A stretch of 64,000 bases of DNA from Colius striatus. Lineage: Eukaryota; Chordata; Aves; Coliiformes; Coliidae. Of the stretch, positions 27,101 to 37,730 are shown piece after piece (within the stretch, counting starts at the first letter, position 1; the number at the start of each line of letters is the position of its first letter). Both the position numbers and the translations under genes were made by a program. The notes under the pieces are model-generated. The model saw only the letters and a program-made list of their open reading frames with translations. It was not told the DNA's origin and did no database searches. Location: the NCBI RefSeq assembly GCF_028858725.1, contig NC_084768.1, positions 33,944,664-34,008,663 on the forward strand, read 5' to 3'.

Positions 27101-30100
27101 AGCTGACCTAAAATACCACTTTCAAGGTCTAGTTAAATGAATGCTTGACTAATGAAAGACACGTTGAGATTTGCAATTAAAGGCTCATTTTAGGCTGCTG
27201 TAACACATATGATTGTATTTCACAGTCTTTTAATTTCTCTCTTCCCTTTGAGTAGAAGCTACTATAAGCAGCAGTGCTTTTTCATATTAAGAGATGAGAG
27301 AAGCCCTTATTTTTAAGCAGTCCTTAAAAGGTTAGATGGCTTTCTCTCTGACCAAGAAATTTTAACCAGGTTCAGACTGAACCAAGGTGACACATAAAAC
27401 TGCAGCAGCTTGCTGAAAACCAGCTAGTAGCCAGTGTTTGTGTCTACAGATGTAATTCAGTAACTACCATTTCATTTACTTGGCAAAAGACTTGTACTGA
27501 ACTGGTTTATGTCCAACTTTTTCATCCACACAAAGTCAAATCTCCTTTGCTTCCTACTAAGTTATGATCAGCAGAAACCCACAGATCTGCTCTGTGGTTG
27601 TGTACGTAGGGCATTAGTTTATTCTCTAGCCTGCGTCTTCCTCAGTCATCTTTTTTTAACCAGCCTTCTCCCCACCTCACACAGTTTTTCACAAGACTCA
27701 TCGACGCCACTATTTCTTGATGCAAACTTCTGTCAGAGATCCTGATATTTGGTTGGTCTCACTGCCTGTCTGGGTGCTCATGTAATGCTTTGATAACCAA
27801 CACTAATGTTCTAGCAGACTCAAGCACTAGTGTCACTTTCCTACCTATCATTTATTATTATCTCAATTAATCAGTCCTGTGTTTTTCACGTTACATTTGG
27901 CAGCTAGGCCGGGGAGCGTGCTGGGCTCATGTGTTCTGATCTGCTTCCACATACTGCAGAAGCATTATCTGTATGGATGGAAACTGCCACTCCAAAGGCT
28001 TTTGAATCCCAATGACAGACAGTTTTCAGCTGAAGCACAGGGGCAACTTGAGTAGGGTGCCTAAGGTTAGCTTAGTTAAAAATAAAAAAGTCAAACTGGC
28101 ATGTTTCTGTGTCCAAATCTAGATTCTCAGGCTTTCTTCACTAAGCTGTTGCCTAACTTCTGAGGCTCTTAATGACCCCAGTTATCTTTCTTTCATCAGT
28201 AGAGCCTCTAGGCATACCTGCAAACAGACCCGAGCTGTTTAACTCACTGCATTGTCAGATAGTCACATGCATAGCTGAACTGAGCTCTTGCTGAGTTCCA
28301 GAGACTGGAAGCTTCCCTCACTACTTTGCATGTGGATGCTGATTCAAATCGCATCAACTGGACCCTTTCCCTTGTCTCCCGCCCCTGAGGACACTGGTGT
28401 AGTAACTCCAGGTCAAGCCACTTCAGTGCCCAGAAGGCAGAAGTGACAATGCTCAGCAAGGCAGAAGTGACAATGCTCAGCGCTGTTACAATTAAATCCT
28501 CTTGTGAAATCTAGTTGCTAGTGGTTTTGTGGAACCTCTCCTTTTCTCCCATGGAAATATGTTTCCCTTTTCCCAAGCTTTAGTAAGTTGAGAGCTGGGG
28601 AAACAAAGGAGTTGGTGGTGCTTCTCAAAATATTTCATTCTCTGGTTAAAGTAATACTCGGGAGGAAAAAAGTAGCACACATTAGCACAAATTAGCACAC
28701 TGTGTAGTTAAGCCCTTGTTCTTCCAGTCCTCTCTTCCCCATTCTAGCATTCACTGATCTTGTTTATCCTAGCTAGGCAATCTGCCTGTAGGACCACACA
28801 CATCCTCGCTTGTTTTGAGGAACACCTCACCTACTGTGAGTATTGTATGATACTAGCAGTGCGAACCATACCAACAAGGTACACAGAAGTGGGCTGGAAA
28901 GGTTTTCATGGCAATGCTAGAGCTGCTGACCAGCCTGAACACAAGCTGATGCTATAGAGCACTAGAACTGTCTTTTTGCACCTCTGATGATTCAAGTAAT
29001 TTAGACAGTAGCAGATGAAAGTGTACTCAGGTACAATTCAATTCTACCTTAATTACCTGATTTGCATCAGACTAGACATCTAGATTTTGTCCTGGCCTGC
29101 ATTCTGCAGGTGAGTTCAAACAGCAACAGGGGATGAAGTTTTAGCTGGTTGTATTTTTCAGGTTGTGGAGGGAAGTGAACTGGATAAGATCTTCATTACC
29201 CAAAAGAGTAAGGCGGTAGGTAATGACCTTTGCATTGTCCAAACAGAACCTGTTTCATCTCTGTCCCCACCAGTGGCACCAACAAGGAACAGTTAGGAAA
29301 AGTTACAGCTTTTTTTAGAAAAAGCTTAAAGGAAATTTAAATATTGTAAACTCAAGGTTCAAAACTTGAGCTTGCAGACATGCTAAAGAGGTAAACTAGC
29401 CAAATCTGTAACGAGGACACTCCCTCCCCCATGAGTCGGTATTTGAGGGAAAGAGAAGTTGCTGTCTCTCTTAAATGCTCTGGCTTTTTGTTTTCTGCTT
29501 GCCAAGTAGATTTGTATTTCCCTGGAAGAGATCTTACTTGTAAGTGCATCACCTCCCCGTAGGTGAACAAAGTATCTCTTGCAACCATTTAGAGTTACTC
29601 ATTTATGAAGAGAGTTGCAGGTTTTTTTCCTCTGTGTGCAGCACAGGCTTCAGTTGCCAGCAAAGTTACAAGCAGAAATTGATTCTTAAAGGTATGGCCT
29701 GCCACGTCTGAGCTGTTTTTTTTAATTATATGCCAAAGAGAACAGCAGTAAGAAATTATCTTATTCTCAGAATATGCTGCCAAATCAAAATGCACAATAA
29801 TGAAACCCAATACTCTCGGTACCTGGAGATCTTCACTGAGAAGGATATACAGGAACCTGCGTGCATACTCCATGAGGACTAAGTTACTGTTTTCCTGGTA
29901 TTAAAGGGGAAAATATTGATGTGAGAGAAAGTAAGTGCTGTGCCACAAATATTCTGGTGAATCCACAGCTGAGCTGTGAGTACAACCCTGGCGCTTGCCT
30001 CTCCAGGCTTGCATCTCGAGCTCATAAGGTAAATATATTTCAGTTAAAGTTCAAGGCATTTGGTTGCTGATGCTTTTATTAGTTTAATTCTACAGTTAAG

Positions 30101-33100
30101 GCATCTCCCATATTAAGAGAGCTGGTCTCACAGCTGCAGGGCTGTAGTGCCATTTGGGATACGCTGAGCAGTCAGCTGAACCAGGCCCTTGGGAATCATG
30201 GGGCACAAAGTGGGAACAGCTGAAACCAGGAAACTAGATGACAGCTGCCTCAGTGGGCAGCACTCAGTACTGCTCCAGGTGAAGGAAAACAGTGTTCAAC
30301 TGGATACTTCACCTTATAAGGCATTAGATTGAAGTTTTCAAAACAGTAAGATAAATACTAAAAACAAGCAAGTGCTAATGAACTCATGAGGTGCTTTAAT
30401 TTACATAGCAGAGTGCAAATGACATCACTGCAGATTCTCTCTTCCTGTGCCACAGAAACACAACCATCCCCCAGCAGAACAAGAAAAACACACAAACAAA
30501 ACCATTCTTTGTCACCCTCTGAAATCATAAAAGGCATATAATCCTGAAGTGGCAAAACTCCTAGTTCCAACCTGATCTGTGCAGGAGCCCAAAACTAGCC
30601 CCACCATAAAAATGAGTATGTTAGTATGATTTTTCTTTCAGTTTTCCTTTCAGTGTCCAAGCACCTCTACCCAGTTCTCACTAAACATGACTGTTCAGTT
30701 TCCCTGTCATAGGAATTCTTCTCTGCCCCGTGTCCCTTGTTTCTGAAGGATCCTTCAGATTATTCTACCATCGTATTTGTAGTTTCGTGAGGGCAGCTTT
30801 CTGTGAGTCGAGACAGTGTCTTCTGCCCCCTGGGAGGTTTTGATATTTGTATGACATCTGCCACCTTTCTGAAAGGTTTATTATTTTTGTCTGCTGTTGT
30901 TTCTACAGTTTCTTACAGCTGACTTCTGTAAGGTTGCCACGTATTGCAAATTGCTGTTGCACTTGATTTTTGTTCCCCATTATATAAAAGTCCAGTTATC
31001 AACAACACAACATTTGTCTGTCTGCCATCAGCTAAAGCCACCAATGAAAATATGTAGTGCATAGATTACAGTCCTTTTAGCTGCTTTCTCTAATTGGAAC
31101 ATTTGCTGGCTGACCTTTGAAAACTCATTCCAAAGCCAAAATTCACTTTGCCTAGCAAGGTGAAAAACTTGTAAAACTTAGTCCAAATAGAGAAACTGCA
31201 GAAAATACCTCTATCTGAGGAGTTTTGTCAGATCTGTAGATGGTCAAAGCTGTTCATCACAGCTCAGTGAGACTGATTTATGCTTCTCCTTTTTCCTCAT
31301 AAAGGAATTAAGGGATTTGTTTGAGGGGTTTTTTTGGGCTTTTTTACAATGAAGCCTTATCTGCAAACAAGCAAACTTTAAAGTGTCTTCTATGAGAGTG
31401 TGGCAGTATAGTCATGCTTTAAAACTCCTTTTTCTTCTGTGATAACTTTTTCTCAATTGCAGTCCAAACTGGTTTCCCACTTTCTCTCTTCCATACTTTT
31501 AGCTTTTTATCCTCCTTGCCTTCCTTAAAGTATTGGGAACAGCTATTCAAATTTGCTTGGCTTTTCTGACAAGCCTCAGAGATATCTTCTGGACTTTCCT
31601 CTCTTAACAGACTGAATGGCTATTTTTTGTTCCCAAATGTTAGGCAGCCATTGAAATGAAGTATTTTATGAACAACAGGTGAATTTTAGCAGTCCATCAA
31701 AAACACTAACAAAAGAAAACTATTACTAGATCAGAACCTTTAGGCCCACACTTGTTCCCAAGAAGCAGAAAATACCTAATTGGGTTTCTTCCCTACATTA
31801 CACAAATATACAGAGATCATGCAGTTAACCCAGCTTGAGTCAGTGTTTTATCACTCCACTTGTCTTTGCCTCTTTTAGCAGTTCTCTATCACCAACATCT
31901 AGGCCCTTATTCCTATCTCAACTAATTTAGCACTATGGAGAAGGGAACATAACCAGGACTAAAGAGACCTGAGCAATGTACTAAACATACCCCCAGAGGC
32001 AGCTCCGTACCTGGCAAGCAGCACAGCCTGCAGTTCTCAGGCATGCATCACCCTGCAACAGCATCTCCACAAACCTGCCCAGCCCTAGGACACCCAGCAA
32101 TTTATCGGCTCTTGTCCAGGTGGCTGAGGCCAGTCTCCGTGTGAGGCATCAAGAACAGCAGGTGTTCACAGTTTGTTTTGCAAAGCAAATCTCACATTAG
32201 TTTTCCACTTTCTATTAAGTTTAGGGGGACTTACGTTGTCCTCCCTTTGATGGCAGTACTCAAATGCTTGTTCATTAAAGACACTCAGCACATGTATGTT
32301 CACGTATTTATGAGAAAAACTGCAAGTTTCCTGCTTTACTCATTTCTGTTGTAACCAGTGGCCTGACATTTAATCCCAGCAAAGCTGTGAGCTCTGCTTT
32401 CAGTGTCTGAGCTGGTAAATGTCACTCTGCCACAGTGCTGCATTCACCAACTCTAAAGCAGCTTTTATCAGCGGTGGTGGCATGTGCCAGTATTCCCAGC
32501 GTGCCAGACTGCTGGCTTAGCTTGTTTTCTTTCAACAGCAGTAGAAAATATCTGAAACAAAAAGACAAGAACTATTCAATTTTGATATGAAATAGATTTA
32601 GAGAGGAAGTGCTAAGTGTTGTATTCTGATTCTCTACTTTAAAAACTATTAATACACAGATTGATTAGTGTATTGTACTGTTTGAAGTCTGGTTACGCTG
32701 AATTTGTAGAAGACTTTAGTATGATGGGTTTAGTTTATAGGCCTAGCTGTGAAGGCAGGCAGCAAGTGAGCCAATTTGACAGGTAGCTGGACATTTCTTT
32801 GCATTAGAGGCACATGTGTACAGACCTGCAGCACTGGCTTCTGGAATATGATCCCTTATGGCTTGTTGGCAGCCAAGTTAGACAGCTCAGTGATCAAGAA
32901 AGTCGATGGGCAGTTGCAGCTCAAGAGATCACAAAGGTTTGGTGCTGCTTCACCAAAGAAGGCTGAACCAAGTAAACTAGAGATCTTCGGAGACATATCT
33001 CAGGCAGCTTCATAGCTAAAGTAAATAAATATTGGGAAACATTTACCCGGAATGTCTGGTTGATGTTGTAGAGGCCCTGGTCCCTACTTGCCCAACAGAA

Positions 33101-36100
33101 GCCTGCTTCCTCTCCACAGCATACTAGTGATTGCCACTGGATTTCCTGAGAGGTACTTGTTTTCTTCTGGAGGGAGAAAACAAAAGACTTAGCTTTTTCA
33201 AGGTTCTCCAAAAGTTACTTTTGAACAGTGCAGGACAGCTTATCTTCTCTTACATGTTTAAGGAAGGCTATAGGTGACTCAGTTCCTTTCCACCATCAAC
33301 AAGTTCATATGCTGGCAGGAGCTGAACACAGCAGCATTTCCAGTTCATAGATTCTGCATTGGTTCCTCTTTACAAAGTTCATGCTTCTTTCCTCAGAAGT
33401 TCCCCTGTATCCCTTGATGAGTGTATGATGTTGGATTACAAGCAGCGTGAATACTGGTCTCTCTTCCTGCTGATGGTGTGGGAAGGAGTAAGTAGTACTG
33501 GTCAGACCAGATTTTTGGAGGGGGATTGCCACTGACACCTGAGCAACTGCACCAGTTCCAAGTACAACGTGTCTCTAGACACGCACTGAGGGTTAACTGA
33601 AGGTTAATTTTTAATGATCAGGAAGATTGATTAAGTGTTCTGACTTACAGATCATGACCCCACGTTCAGATAAGGATCTCTTTGTCTGTTGGCTTCAGCA
33701 GGTTTGCATCAGGTTATCTTTCAGGGGACAATTCCTAAACCCAAGCATTTTGGAATAGGAACATATATAGTCAGAGTATTTTATGGGCATGTTACATACA
33801 GAGATCCTATAGAGCCACGTCTGCCTTGTCTTGTTTGAACCAATATGTGTAGAAGGGGCAAGAGCAAAGGATGAGACTTACCATCAGGTCATGATTTTTA
33901 AGAGATACCTAGCCCATCATTTTCCTGATCCTTTTTCTCCATGTATGTACTTTTCCATGAATCAAAGGGCATCTCAGAAGCAGTTTACAAGTTATAAATA
34001 GTCAGTGGAAGGTATAAATTGAGTGCATCATACCAAAACCTGGATAAAGTAAATGTATTTTTTTATTATTTTAATTTTAATTGTTGCTTTTCTGGTTTGC
34101 ATCTCAGCAGAGCAGTAAGAGCAACTCATTGTGGCCTCATTGTATAGATTCACAAGTCCCATTTACTGTTATTTCATTACGTGATCTTCTGTGAGTACAC
34201 TCAGTTTGGAATTCATTCCAGCATTTTCCTTGGTGTGTGTGTCTAGACACAAGAATGCTAAGTACCAAAAGGACTGGGAGGCAGTAGGATGAAGTGTGTG
34301 GCACAGTGGCTTGATGTAGACTGGGATTGTAATAATTCAGCTTTTTATAAAACCCAACCTACAGTTCTCAAGTTCCTGGCTGAGGAGAATGTTAGGATGT
34401 CTGCCTGACCTGAATCATACCTGAACTGCTGCTCTTTTATGTAAGACTATGGCAAGTCTTACAAATAAGTCAGGGACTGAGGTGAAAATCTCTCCTCGCT
34501 TTAGCCAGCGGGATTGAGCTTTCATGGTAGACAGAGGCTAAGGGAGTGCAGAGCCAGCACAAGCCCAGCAGGAAGATGAGTGGAAGGGCTCCTGGGAACG
34601 GGGATGCAGAGAGAGATGAATACTGGAAATCACAAAGAAAACCAGGGAGGAGAGAGTGAGTGGGAGACACCTTGGAAGGCTGAGTGCAATACACAGAAAC
34701 ATGGAAATGGGAGACACTGGGCATAGGACAGGGGTGAGGGTTGTAATGCAACAGAAAAAGGGCTTGGGGATCAATGATGAGGAGACAATATTTGTTCTCC
34801 AGGTAATATTTGTTTCCTTTGCTAAAGGAAAGGGGAAGTGGAGTTTATCAGGGGTGCACATTTTCATCTGTTTGCTTAAAGCTGAGTTTTAAATCTTAAA
34901 TCAGTAGTCAGACTGAATATTCAACTCACAAAACAATAGATAAAAGAGTAGTAAATAAGGGGGTTTTTTTACTGTTTTGGTGCTTCTTGTGCACTTGTCT
35001 GAAACAGACTAGATTCTGCAGCAGGGACCCTAGTGAGTTTTGCCCGCACTAGAAGGAGAACACTCCAAGTTGTTTCCTATGCCTATGTTTACACTACAGT
35101 AACAAATGTTACTACAAACAGAGATACCTAAAGGTGCCTTAGTTACCAGTAGCCATGTACCAGCAGCACAATCAATGTCAGTGCAAATTAATCAGACTTA
35201 TCGAGAAATAGGGCAAAATGCATGGGTTAGTTCACAGGCATGGAAAAGTCTCTTTGAAAAGCTGAAAGGCAGCGTGTGTGGTTGGTTAATGTCCTTGCTT
35301 GTCAAGCCAAATGGATGGAACCAAATCTTCCTTCTCAGCAGACTGTGGAGTAGGTTTTAAAGTGCCAGCACAGATTCTCTTGAAATCCTGTTCAACAGGA
35401 GGTTTGAAACTATAGCATATTACTCTGACTTTAGAAATCTAGTATGCAGAGTTGATGTGTTCAGCTGCTTTGCTTCTTAGCTATAAGACTGCTAATATAA
35501 CAGAGCTGCACTTTTTTGAGACACGTGCTTGTGGTGGTTGATATGTAAAATTTGCAGATGAAGACAGTCCACAGCACGTTGCTTGTAAGGGACTTTCAGA
35601 AAATGTCAGCAAGTCTTGCAATAATAAATATTTCAACTAATATCAACAATGAAATCAGGATAATTTTACCTGCAGCATTACACTCTGTTGATTCAGATAA
35701 GAAATCACTGCACTACAAACATCACATACCCAAGAGAGATTCCTGAGGCCATTTTAAAGGAAAAGTACAGGTGACAGGGTTTGGAAGTAGTAGCACCCAA
35801 GCTGCTTTCAGCTGAGGCAAGGGATCTTGCCACAAAGGAAGGAAGAAACCATTCTGAAATGACTGCTACAGCCCTGAAACAGAAACTCTGGTTTATTTAT
35901 TTCTTTGTTCTCCCACCCATATTTCACCTTTCACAAGCTGCAGGACTTGGAACAAAAACAAGCAAACAAAAAAGTGAGTTTATAGGATAGAGGGCCATGA
36001 TTTTACAAAAGGACTCTTTACTTCCACGTAACCCCCAGCTGTGCAGCAAAGTGCAGATTACATGATAGTAGTTAAATTTGGTCAGAAATTCCTTGCCTGA

Positions 36101-37100
36101 AATCATTTTTGACACTCAAGTACAGTGCCTAATACACACTGGTTTAAATCTTTTAAACAATGTGTTTTCCAGTCAACCAGTGTCTAAACATGAAAGATCA
36201 CTTTCTTTCACTGTTGACATCTGTAAGTGAATTTGAGATCCTCTGCTACAAGGACACGACGTGTATTTACCAGAACACTTTCCTTCTGTACGTGTGTTTC
36301 TGTGTTCTACTGTTTAGTAGAAGGGAAAAAAAGCAAAAAACCCAGCCGCGCATAGCAGCTCATAGATCCTGATGAAGGTCCTAATTCATCAACACATTCT
36401 TGCTGAACTCTCAAGTGTTTTGCTGACTTAAGACAAAGTTCAAGAGGTTTATAACTGGATCCCAGGTTTAGTAATCCTAATTAAACTTCTTTGGCCTTAT
36501 TATGCCTTCATCTGTGCCCAGATCTCGTGATTGATACAACACAAAGCTGTGACAGAGATTGGAAGCCGGTTTAGTTATATCCCCATGAATCGAGGAATTC
36601 TGCTTCCTACATAGAAACTAACTGTGCCATCTCAGAGCTCTTCTCCTCCTTGACATGAGAAGAAGGATGGCACCTACTTTGAAACAGTGTCTTTTGTTTG
36701 CCCCAATCCACACACCCTTTTTCTTTTCATATTCACTTGCCACTTCTATTTTAAAAGACATCTTTGTAAGTTGTTTTTGCAAATGTAATGTTAGAGTAGA
36801 CACACTTTTAATTCTTTGCCATGTGAAATAACTCATGTTTTACTTTCGTAACTGTTTCATCTCTTTTAGATATTGTGCAATGGGCCAGGAACATGTGTTC
36901 CTGTCTGTGTATCTGCTCTTCTTCTTGGGCTGCTAGGAATAAAGAGAGCCATCATTGTGTACGTAGAGAGCATCTGCCGCGTGGAAACTTTATCCCTCTC
37001 TGGAAAGATTCTTTACTACTTTTCAGATTATTTCATTGTTCAGTGGCCTGGTCTAAAGGAAAAATATCCAAAGTCAGTGTATCTTGGTCGAATAGTGTAA
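15024..37100 (+). CDS. ALG14: ALG14, UDP-N-acetylglucosaminyltransferase subunit, complete four-exon gene
   Basis: ALG14 is the membrane subunit that anchors ALG13 on the cytosolic face of the ER. The pair transfers the second GlcNAc from UDP-GlcNAc to GlcNAc-PP-dolichol in N-glycan precursor synthesis. The spliced frame joins 15024-15153, 17115-17266, 21826-21948 and 36870-37100 to give 211 codons, close to the roughly 216 I recall for human. Visible features are an N-terminal Leu/Val-rich membrane segment (about residues 4-24) followed by RRRRGR (25-30), the family motif AGSGGHTTE (41-49), RIPRSREV, the CNGPGTCVP block (138-146), a hydrophobic stretch (147-166), YVESICRVETLS, and the C-terminal VYLGRIV that in this family contacts ALG13. 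All introns are GT-AG. The start has a good context (GCGCCATGG). There is no frameshift or premature stop, so it should be functional. Confidence 0.97.
15219..15289. promoter_or_regulatory. Inverted pair of ZNF143/THAP11-type (ACTACANNTCCC) motifs
   Basis: ACTACGGCTCCCGGCATGC occupies 15219-15237 on the + strand. On the minus strand 15289-15271 reads ACTACAACTCCCGGCGTGC. The two arms agree at 16 of 19 positions and are separated by 33 bp. Both match the long SBS motif (ACTACAnnTCCCrGnrTGC type) recognised by ZNF143 and THAP11/HCF-1, which sits near the start sites of many housekeeping CpG-island promoters. The position is 66 bp past ALG14 exon 1. It may mark a second start site or a leftward transcript. 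Binding is inferred from the motif. Confidence 0.75.
16091..16993 (-). CDS. Unrecognised 300-codon open frame antisense in ALG14 intron 1 (tentative)
   Basis: An ATG at 16993 opens 300 codons ending in TGA at 16091, in DNA of ordinary base composition where so long a frame is unusual. The predicted product is Cys-rich in its middle (CSPCSRAILWC, LCPCKSC, SNCNCKY) and I recognise no domain, signal peptide or family. The start context is only moderate (C at -3, G at +4). I see no adjacent poly(A) tract or flanking duplication that would show it to be a retrocopy. It could be a chance frame, a decayed retrogene, or an exon of an antisense transcript. Confidence that it is a real protein gene is low. 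Confidence 0.2.
   Translation of the reverse strand: MVEGSVKGWLRLFKQHEDNSAPAEAMSTEVFQLNGTETGLPRRKTSVFDVLDVMQEQLGKELPCSPCSRAILWCSGQKKDGQDSAQRCTIQCSVPRPAGADLDCTVPAHQTEICSNFPLQLCPCKSCMLAEETVQFQPRVLTAILKWVGIPVTVEEGERRSCVLIKRSHLTSYPLGWTGLTSNCNCKYVHSHLLDAVLFTLLEAADQNSKLNVFLLPPAVPAIPLLRDLCYTRQALSAGKQLSELCCCIGYESLPPFYATSGSIFQSCWRAFLVTDGLLKLSQISIKSSAYSQKSERLPL
17115..17266 (+). CDS. ALG14: ALG14 coding exon 2
   Basis: This exon completes codon 44 (G|GT) and runs to codon 94 (CAG). It carries GGHTTEILRLL, the start of the conserved nucleotide-sugar-binding-type fold, then SPRHYILAD and a helical Glu/Lys-rich segment. The acceptor is TTAACAG|GT and the donor is CCCAG|GTAACT. The exon end is in phase 0. 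The last residues (MFSSSQ) do not resemble the human sequence as I recall it. Confidence 0.95.
17267..21825 (+). other. ALG14 intron 2
   Basis: This 4.6-kb GT-AG intron has an acceptor with a good tract (GTGCTCTCTTCCAG). No nested gene was recognised; minus-strand open frames such as 18702-19049 lack any recognisable domain. A small CpG-richer patch at about 21470-21570 contains a CTCF-like sequence. Confidence 0.92.
21529..21546 (+). promoter_or_regulatory. Candidate CTCF-type site in ALG14 intron 2
   Basis: CCACGAGGTGGGGCACTA agrees with the CTCF core consensus CCASYAGRKGGCRS at 12 of 14 positions, by my count. It sits in a small patch with several CpGs in otherwise CpG-poor intron, about 280 bp upstream of exon 3. 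Single motif matches are common, so occupancy is uncertain. Confidence 0.35.
21826..21948 (+). CDS. ALG14: ALG14 coding exon 3
   Basis: The exon has 41 codons, phase 0 at both ends, encoding residues 95-135. It contains the conserved RIPRSREVRQSW motif and a hydrophobic stretch (TTLYSFLYSLPLTYKLKPDL). The acceptor is TCTTCCAG|TTC and the donor is TTG|GTAGGT. Its length being a multiple of three means that skipping it would keep frame but remove a conserved block. Confidence 0.95.
21949..36869 (+). other. ALG14 intron 3
   Basis: This is the largest intron at 14.9 kb, with donor GTAGGT and acceptor TTTCATCTCTTTTAG. It is low in CpG and repeats. I see a perfect 24-bp tandem duplication (28434-28481) and no nested gene or RNA gene. 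Frames around 25409-26240 overlap one another on both strands and are not convincing as exons. Confidence 0.92.
28434..28481. repeat. Perfect 24-bp tandem duplication
   Basis: The 24-base unit beginning AAGGCAGAAGTG and ending AATGCTCAGC occurs twice back to back (28434-28457 and 28458-28481) with no mismatch. The identity suggests a recent or polymorphic duplication within ALG14 intron 3. Confidence 0.9.
36870..37100 (+). CDS. ALG14: ALG14 coding exon 4 with stop
   Basis: This exon has 76 codons plus TAA at 37098-37100. It encodes the most conserved part of the protein: ILCNGPGTCVP, a hydrophobic helix, YVESICRVETLSLSGK, DYFIVQWP and the C-terminal YLGRIV required in this family for binding ALG13. 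The acceptor is CTCTTTTAG|ATA in phase 0. An overlapping open frame shifted by two bases is a shadow. Confidence 0.97.
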   Translation: MLCNGPGTCVPVCVSALLLGLLGIKRAIIVYVESICRVETLSLSGKILYYFSDYFIVQWPGLKEKYPKSVYLGRIV

Positions 37101-37730
37101 CACCAGAAGACAAGCTTTACTTGAAATAAACTCTGCAAGCTCCTCACTGAAGAAATGAATTCTGTAGCAATTCCTTTTCAAGGATTCCTGCTAAGAAATT
37201 TGGCTGGTCCAGCAAAGGGAGTCAATTATAAAGCTGTTGCTACATTTAATTGTATTTGTGTGTAGTTGTATTTATCACCATCATGTAGATCTCTTCACCA
37301 ATACCCCATAATGACCTTAAGTGTATGCTGCCTCTGTTTTCATCTAGTTTTCCTGCTATGTGAATGGCAATTTTTGTCTACAAATAAATATGGGAATTTG
37401 TATGAATGTAACATTTCCTGTAAGGAAACTTTGTGTAGTTTTCTAAATGGTAAGAAACAAAGTCTTGTTCTAGCACAACAGACTTTATTTCCTCTATGCT
37501 AGCAGTGAAGTCCCTTGTGAATACTTAGAGTATAAAGGAAACAGTTATATTAAGTTGGCTTCATGACAGTTTGTACTCTACAGTCTTCCAAAACCCCCAA
37601 AGCATTAAACTGTTATCATTTTTCCTCTGGGCTTGTCAAAGCTGTCTTTATAGTCTGTAGCGCACCTTTTGAAAACTATTGCTCACTTCTTAAGATAAAT
37701 AAAAAAGCGACAAGTGTCATGCTGCAGGCA
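37101..37730 (+). terminator. ALG14 3' UTR with three candidate poly(A) signals
   Basis: AATAAA hexamers occur at 37125-37130 (25 nt past the stop), 37383-37388 and 37698-37703. The second is followed by a GT-rich stretch (ACTTTGTGTAGTTTTC), which suits a cleavage site. The first would give an exceptionally short 3' UTR. Which are used cannot be told from sequence. Confidence 0.65.

Noticed and set aside
36873..37129. Open frames overlapping ALG14 exon 4, including one offset by two bases
   Set aside because: Only the frame entered in phase 0 from 36870 gives the ALG14 sequence. The other is a shadow.
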